Source: a bacterium (GTDB lineage: Bacteria > Verrucomicrobiota > Kiritimatiellia > UBA8416). From it: a DNA stretch of 10,783 nt. The notes under the pieces were generated by a model, which ran no database searches, had not been told where the DNA came from, and saw only the letters and a program-made list of their open reading frames with translations. Position 1 is the first letter of the stretch, and every line of letters starts with the position of its first letter. Positions 7,431 to 10,783 of the stretch are shown here, piece after piece. The DNA is taken from contig JAIFLS010000227.1 of NCBI GenBank assembly GCA_020048935.1, forward strand, positions 1 to 10,783. Direction: 5' to 3'. Both the position numbers and the translations under genes were made by a program.

Positions 7431-8429
7431 TCAACTACCGTGAAGCGTATGGCGAATGGCTTGTCCTTGATTGACAATGTCCTGTATCTCGGTTTGCCAG
7501 AAACGCTCGGTGCCCCAATCCGGCGACAGGCGCGAGAATCCGCCGTCTTCCTGCTGGCGGCCGCACCATGCCAGATAATGGATCATGCGCATGAACCGCA
7601 AGGGTTCAATCAACTGCAATTCACCACGCCGGAACGGGCGGAACGTCTCATAGCCTTCGAGCAGGAGATCCAGCTCACGACCGGCATCGGCCGCACGGCC
7701 AGGCAGCAGCATCCACAGATCCTGCACGGCAGGCCCCTCGGCCATGTCGTCGAAGTCGATCAGCGCCAGGGGTTCGCCCGGGCGCCAGAGCATGTTGTTG
7801 CGATGCAGGTCGCCATGGATACGCAGGCATTCGACATCCTCGAAGAGCGGCTCGATCATATCCAGTACCTCATCGACGGCGGCTTCAAAACGGTCGTGCA
7901 GGTCGGGACGGGTGAGATGCTTGTCGAGTAGATACTGGATGTGTTCTTCGGTGGATTCGTCCGGCCGCATCACGATGCGGTCACGCGTCTGGTGACGCGA
8001 TCCGACGACGTGTACGCGCCCGAGCAGGCGGCCTGTCTCGAGCCACTGCTGCTCGTCGGGCTCATCCAGCGCCCGCCCGCCGCGTTTCGGGAAGATGGCA
8101 AACGTGTTGCCGTCGTGGCATTGCAGCGGCTTGCCATCGATCCCCGGGAGCGGCACAATCACCGGCAATTCCTCTCCGGCAAGTTCGGCCAGGAAGTCCT
8201 GTTCATCCTGGAGCGCATCGGCACTCCACCGTCCGGGACGATAGAACTTGGCGACAACCCGTGTGCCGGCATCCAGCTCCAGCTCGTAGACGCGGTTGAT
8301 ATAACTGGTCAAGGGGCGGCATAGACCGGAACAACGTTGCCCCAGTGCCGCCTCAACCAGGTCGAGGACGTGGTCCGGCGTCAAATGCGCAAAGTCAGCC
8401 TTCGCTTTCACGGGGAGTGGTTCTTCCAT
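7431..8429 (-). CDS. srkA: SrkA/YihE-like stress response Ser/Thr protein kinase
   Basis: A 332-residue cytoplasmic kinase-like protein of the RdoA/SrkA (YihE) family, an aminoglycoside-phosphotransferase-fold kinase that in E. coli counters stress-induced death through the Cpx/MazEF context. The match to E. coli SrkA runs along the full length: PLTSYINRVYELE, VVAKFYRPGRWSADAL with the ATP-binding lysine K61, the catalytic loop LRIHGDLHRNNMLW (D207, N212), the metal-binding LIDFDD (D225) and GPAVQDLWMLLPG. The C-terminal region contains IEPLRFMRMIHYLAW. The start at 8429 is chosen because GAAGG lies 8 bases upstream and it gives a length close to the E. coli protein (328). An in-frame ATG at 8459 would add 10 residues but has no ribosome site. 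It is tail to tail with the AEC gene (20 bases apart) and head to head with the deacetylase gene. Family is secure; physiological role here is by analogy. Confidence 0.93.
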   Translation of the reverse strand: MEEPLPVKAKADFAHLTPDHVLDLVEAALGQRCSGLCRPLTSYINRVYELELDAGTRVVAKFYRPGRWSADALQDEQDFLAELAGEELPVIVPLPGIDGKPLQCHDGNTFAIFPKRGGRALDEPDEQQWLETGRLLGRVHVVGSRHQTRDRIVMRPDESTEEHIQYLLDKHLTRPDLHDRFEAAVDEVLDMIEPLFEDVECLRIHGDLHRNNMLWRPGEPLALIDFDDMAEGPAVQDLWMLLPGRAADAGRELDLLLEGYETFRPFRRGELQLIEPLRFMRMIHYLAWCGRQQEDGGFSRLSPDWGTERFWQTEIQDIVNQGQAIRHTLHGS

Positions 8430-8437
8430 ATCATATA

Positions 8438-8442
8438 CCTTC
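8438..8442 (-). promoter_or_regulatory. Ribosome binding site deciding the srkA start
   Basis: On the minus strand GAAGG (8442-8438) stands 8 bases before the ATG at 8429. The upstream ATG at 8459 has nothing comparable. If translation does begin at 8459, this site would simply be internal coding sequence. Confidence 0.5.
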
Positions 8443-8600
8443 GGTTCCGGGGCAGCCATGAATCAACACCGGCGCTGAGAGTCACATCTCCCTATTCCAT
8501 AGTCAAGCCAACTCCAAACTTGCGAAGCCCGCTTGCGGCTGGTAGCCTGCACGCGGTTTGATTTCAAACACAGGGTATTCGTCAAGAGCGGGAGGAATAG

Positions 8601-9260
8601 ATGCGCATCATGCAATGCTGGGATGACGGCGATGTCGACGATATACGTCTGGTGGAGATCCTGCGCAAGCATGGGGCACGCGCGACGTTCAATATCAATC
8701 CGGGCGGGTTCAAGTCAACGCGTCGCGCGGCCCATAAATTCAAGGGCGAATATCAAGTTTACCGGCTTACGCTGGATGAGATGCCGCAGGTGTATGCAGG
8801 CTTCTGCATCGGCGGGCACACCATGACCCATCCCCTGCTGGATCAAATCGATCCGGATTGGGCATTCACGGAACTGGTCGAATGCAAGCGCTACATTGAA
8901 AAGCATTTCGGGCAAACCACCTGCGGCATGGCCTATCCCTGCGGGGCCTACAGCGATGCCGTCAAGGAACTGGTCTCCAAGGCTGGCTATCTCTATTCAC
9001 GGACCACGAAGAACTCGGCCCTCGAACTCAATGTCGATGATCCCATGGCCCTGCATTCCAACTGCCACTTCCTGGCGCCCGATTTCTGGGCGAAATTCGA
9101 CGCGGTGAAGGCTATGAATGGAGACTTCTACTTCTGGGGGCACACGTTCGAGCTGATGGGTGATGATGCCCGCTGGCAGAGTCTTGACGCCATGATCGGG
9201 CGTCTTTCCGACGACCCCGCCACCGAATGGATCGACGTCAGGGACCTGTTTGCCAGGTGA
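8601..9260 (+). CDS. Polysaccharide deacetylase (NodB/CE4) family protein
   Basis: A 219-residue protein made almost entirely of one NodB-homology (carbohydrate esterase 4) domain, whose members remove acetyl groups from chitin-like sugars, peptidoglycan or related amides using a metal. Visible motifs: WDDG with D8/D9 (motif 1, catalytic base and metal ligand), GGHTMTHPLL with H73 and H77 (motif 2, metal ligands), AYPCGAYSDAV (motif 3, without the usual Arg) and YFWGHTFEL with H181, which fits the late catalytic His. RATFNIN at 27-33 is the typical second strand. There is no signal peptide or membrane segment: the protein starts straight at the first catalytic strand, so it probably acts in the cytoplasm on a soluble sugar. 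The start is supported by GGAGG at 8591-8595, five bases before the ATG. Divergent from srkA. The acetylated substrate cannot be read from the sequence. Confidence 0.9.
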   Translation: MRIMQCWDDGDVDDIRLVEILRKHGARATFNINPGGFKSTRRAAHKFKGEYQVYRLTLDEMPQVYAGFCIGGHTMTHPLLDQIDPDWAFTELVECKRYIEKHFGQTTCGMAYPCGAYSDAVKELVSKAGYLYSRTTKNSALELNVDDPMALHSNCHFLAPDFWAKFDAVKAMNGDFYFWGHTFELMGDDARWQSLDAMIGRLSDDPATEWIDVRDLFAR

Positions 9261-9265
9261 TCCAA

Positions 9266-9288
9266 GGTGGCTGGCTTGTTTATAACTT
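9266..9288 (+). repeat. Intergenic direct repeat, copy A
   Basis: A 23-bp sequence, GGTGGCTGGCTTG, then TT, then TATAACTT, beginning 5 bases after the deacetylase stop codon. It differs from copy B at 2 of 23 positions (TT instead of CC) and has the same orientation as copies B and C. Confidence 0.8.
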
Positions 9289-9298
9289 CAATTCATTT

Positions 9299-9340
9299 CA
9301 ACGCCCAACAACCAACATCCAACGCCCAACATCCAAGTAA
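9299..9340 (+). repeat. C/A-rich tandem repeat with 21-bp period
   Basis: CAACGCCCAACA occurs at 9299-9310 and again at 9320-9331, exactly 21 bases apart, with CCAACATCC-like sequence between. The second unit is degenerate after its first 14 bases. Part of it (CCAACGCCCAA, 9319-9329) recurs inverted as TTGGGCGTTGG at 9353-9363. Repeats of this wording are, from memory, widespread in intergenic DNA of Verrucomicrobia-related and other environmental genomes; no search was done. Confidence 0.75.
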
Positions 9341-9373
9341 AGACTCCCCAACTTGGGCGTTGGCACGGGCCCG

Positions 9374-9396
9374 GGTGGCTGGCTTGCCTATAACTT
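9374..9396 (+). repeat. Intergenic direct repeat, copy B
   Basis: GGTGGCTGGCTTG, then CC, then TATAACTT. The likeness to copy C is longer than the 23-bp core: both begin with CACG and CCCGGG just upstream and end TTGG-C/T-CA, spanning about 9364-9401 here. Confidence 0.8.
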
Positions 9397-9421
9397 GGCC
9401 ATTCTGGCACAGCTTCGGATT

Positions 9422-9484
9422 ACGACTACGGCGACGACTGACGATTTCCCTCTCCTCGTGATCCGTAGTCGTCGCCGTAGTCGT
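9422..9484. repeat. Perfect 18-bp inverted repeat, hairpin
   Basis: ACGACTACGGCGACGACT at 9422-9439 is exactly complementary to AGTCGTCGCCGTAGTCGT at 9467-9484, with a 27-base loop that itself holds a short ACGA/TCGT pair (9441-9444 and 9456-9459). The RNA would form a very stable stem from either strand. There is no T-run directly after it, so a Rho-independent terminator is possible but not typical; a mobile or structural intergenic repeat is as likely. Confidence 0.85.
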
Positions 9485-9532
9485 CCAACGATCTCCAAAA
9501 GAAGTTACCAATCTGTTTTTTCACGACCCCCG

Positions 9533-9551
9533 GGTGGCGTGCCTATAACTT
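9533..9551 (+). repeat. Intergenic direct repeat, copy C (4-bp shorter)
   Basis: GGTGGC then GTGCCTATAACTT, the same core as copy B with four bases missing in the middle. The likeness continues through TTGGTCA to 9556, so the end of the repeat unit supplies the TGA stop (complement of 9554-9556) of the leftward URO-D gene. Confidence 0.75.
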
Positions 9552-9553
9552 GG

Positions 9554-10783
9554 TCAACCGGCGACCATCTCCATCACGATCTTCTCCCACTCGAACAGGT
9601 TCTCGGGACGGTTGCCGCAAGTGCTGATGTCCTTGAGCACGATATCGCACGAACAGCCGTGCCGCTCGACCGCGGCCAGGATCCGGCCGATCTCCTTGCG
9701 CAGTTCCTTCGGATCCGTTTTGGCCACCGCCACCGCGGCCGGATTCGGCTTGACCGCCAGCACGTAGCGCTTGCCGATCACCTCGGCGGCATGATCGACA
9801 TCCGCCCAGGGCGTGATGGAGATCTTCCGCAGGTTGGGAATCTTCTCGACGATGTCGATCTTCCTGTCTAGAGGCTCGCAGCAGCCATAGTAGACCAGGC
9901 CGCATTGCCCGACGGTCTCCTTCATGTAGTTGATATCGAACTCCTCGTGCATCTCCTTCGAGACAGACGCGAAGATCTGGGCGGCTCCCCTCCCCCAGAT
10001 GTCCTTGCGCGTCACGGGGCCACCCTTGTAGCCAGCCGTAGGCAGGTCGCGCGTGCGGGCTGCGGTGCAATGCAGATCGTAGGTATCAGCATCGAAAAGA
10101 CCGAGCGCCTCCATCTGGTCCAGGCGGCACTTCGCCGCATCCGTCAGCTTCCGCACGATCTGGTGAAGGAATTCCGGACGATCCGCCAAGTCGATCAGCA
10201 GGTTCGTCACCCCGCGGTAGCGCGCGACATCATCCCAGGTCACCACCCCGAAATACCCGGCCCCCGACAACCGCACGGGTATAACGTCGCCCAGCATGTC
10301 CGCCACCTTGTGCAGCCGCGCCAGCGATGCCGCTTCGTCGTAGGTAATGACCGGCATCCGGATCTTTTCCAGATCCGCCTCGGTGGCGAGGATATCATGG
10401 TACTCATGGGCCATGATCGACTGCTGCTCATTCCCCCTGATGGTCCTCTCCTCGACCTGCAGGCCATTGCCCGTGGAGTGAGAGATCTTGCCGATACCCA
10501 GATACGGCTGGACAACCATGTCCGCCGGCATGTGTTTCCACTTGTAGAGAATCCGGCGGAAGCGACCCTCCAGTCCCCGGCAGAAGGGGTCTGTACAGAC
10601 GAGCTTGAGCTCGTCGCCGATGTCCATTTCCTCCCAGGGGATCTCATCGATCAGCACGACCGGGCGTTCCATCTCCAGATCGTTGACCTTGCGATGCAAA
10701 CGCAACGCCCCGGCATTGCGATCGCTCTGCGCGATCTCGTTATAACGGCACGCCAATTCCCGCAACACATCCCTGTCGTTCAT
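9554..10783 (-). CDS. Uroporphyrinogen decarboxylase (URO-D) superfamily protein, MtaA/CmuA-like
   Basis: A 409-residue protein that I place in the URO-D superfamily, in the long, divergent branch found in anaerobes rather than haem-pathway HemE. The superfamily also includes cobalamin-linked methyltransferases such as MtaA and CmuA. Features seen: an N-terminal extension with VLIDEIPWEEM, a barrel with YFGVVTWDDVARYRG and LLIDLADRPEFLHQIVRKLTD, LHC at 237-239, YYGCCEPLDRKIDIVEKIPNLRKISITPWAD (298-328) with C301/C302, and a Cys-bearing C terminus, CSCDIVLKDISTCG (377-390), then NRPENLFEW. The His/Cys residues could bind Zn2+ as in MtaA-type enzymes, but that is inference; no MtaA HxC motif is exact. 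The ATG is the final codon of the window, so the ribosome site and neighbours are not visible and a start further upstream cannot be excluded. The stop lies within an intergenic repeat. Substrate unknown. Confidence 0.8.
   Translation of the reverse strand: MNDRDVLRELACRYNEIAQSDRNAGALRLHRKVNDLEMERPVVLIDEIPWEEMDIGDELKLVCTDPFCRGLEGRFRRILYKWKHMPADMVVQPYLGIGKISHSTGNGLQVEERTIRGNEQQSIMAHEYHDILATEADLEKIRMPVITYDEAASLARLHKVADMLGDVIPVRLSGAGYFGVVTWDDVARYRGVTNLLIDLADRPEFLHQIVRKLTDAAKCRLDQMEALGLFDADTYDLHCTAARTRDLPTAGYKGGPVTRKDIWGRGAAQIFASVSKEMHEEFDINYMKETVGQCGLVYYGCCEPLDRKIDIVEKIPNLRKISITPWADVDHAAEVIGKRYVLAVKPNPAAVAVAKTDPKELRKEIGRILAAVERHGCSCDIVLKDISTCGNRPENLFEWEKIVMEMVAG

Larger units (their letters stand above)
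9261..9553. other. Repeat-rich non-coding region between convergent genes
   Basis: No plausible gene lies in these 293 bases between the stops of the deacetylase and URO-D genes. Short open frames here merely translate repeats. The stretch is a mosaic: repeat copy A, a C/A-rich 21-bp-period repeat, copy B, an 18-bp perfect inverted repeat and copy C, which reaches the stop codon of the URO-D gene. No classic stem-plus-T-run terminator was found, although the inverted repeat could end transcription from either side. Confidence 0.8.

Noticed and set aside
7417..7432. GATGC-N6-GCATC hairpin between the AEC and srkA genes as a terminator
   Set aside because: The stem is only 5 bp, overlaps the srkA stop codon and has no T-run on either strand.
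8460..8600. Promoters for the divergent srkA and deacetylase genes
   Set aside because: Several TTG-containing -35-like words exist, but none is paired at 16-18 bases with a convincing -10, so none is annotated.
9267..9511. Small open frames on both strands in the repeat region (NAQ-rich and GCWALDVGCWAL-type peptides)
   Set aside because: They are direct translations of the 21-bp repeat without ribosome sites or domains.
9266..9551. Three repeat copies as a possible CRISPR array
   Set aside because: Spacers are 85 and 136 bases, the copies are degenerate (one lacks 4 bases), and no cas genes are visible.

Overview
The window (about 60% GC by eye) is a gene-dense piece of bacterial chromosome with eight protein genes that I recognise at family level, plus one partial gene at the left edge. 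No RNA gene, transposase, phage gene or CRISPR array was seen. A Gram-negative, at least partly anaerobic or fermentative bacterium is suggested by a complete biotin-dependent, sodium-pumping oxaloacetate decarboxylase. The family mix also includes a long URO-D-domain protein and a signal-less polysaccharide deacetylase. Together with intergenic repeats of the CCAACGCCCAACATCC and TACGACTACG type, this reminds me of the Kiritimatiellota/Lentisphaerota/Verrucomicrobiota group. That placement is inference from memory, not a computed result.

Left part (1-2768): the 3' part of a Kup-type potassium transporter gene runs rightward. It meets, tail to tail with only 6 bases between the stops, a leftward gene for a Cax/YfkE-like Ca2+/H+ antiporter. 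A divergent intergenic region (2769-3039) follows. It carries a near-consensus sigma-70 promoter facing right, a weaker candidate promoter facing left and a small dyad between them.

Central part (3040-7410): a compact rightward operon oadG-oadA-oadB plus an AEC-family carrier. OadA transfers the carboxyl group of oxaloacetate to its biotin, OadB decarboxylates carboxybiotin and exports Na+, and OadG holds the complex together. The AEC carrier starts 4 bases after oadB and is probably translationally coupled. It is a good candidate for the organic-acid carrier that feeds or drains this Na+ pump. All conserved Na+/carboxybiotin residues of OadB are present. OadB also has a secretion-signal-like N-terminal extension.

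Right part (7411-10783): a leftward SrkA/YihE-like protein kinase gene lies tail to tail with the carrier gene and head to head with a small polysaccharide deacetylase (NodB/CE4) gene. Then comes a 293-base non-coding region (9261-9553) built from repeats: three same-direction copies of a 23-bp sequence, a 21-bp-period C/A-rich repeat and a perfect 18-bp inverted repeat. The last gene, leftward, encodes a 409-residue URO-D-superfamily protein whose first codon is exactly the last three bases of the window.

The best targets for a second look are the Na+ pump/AEC operon with its extended OadB and the mosaic repeat region between the deacetylase and URO-D genes.
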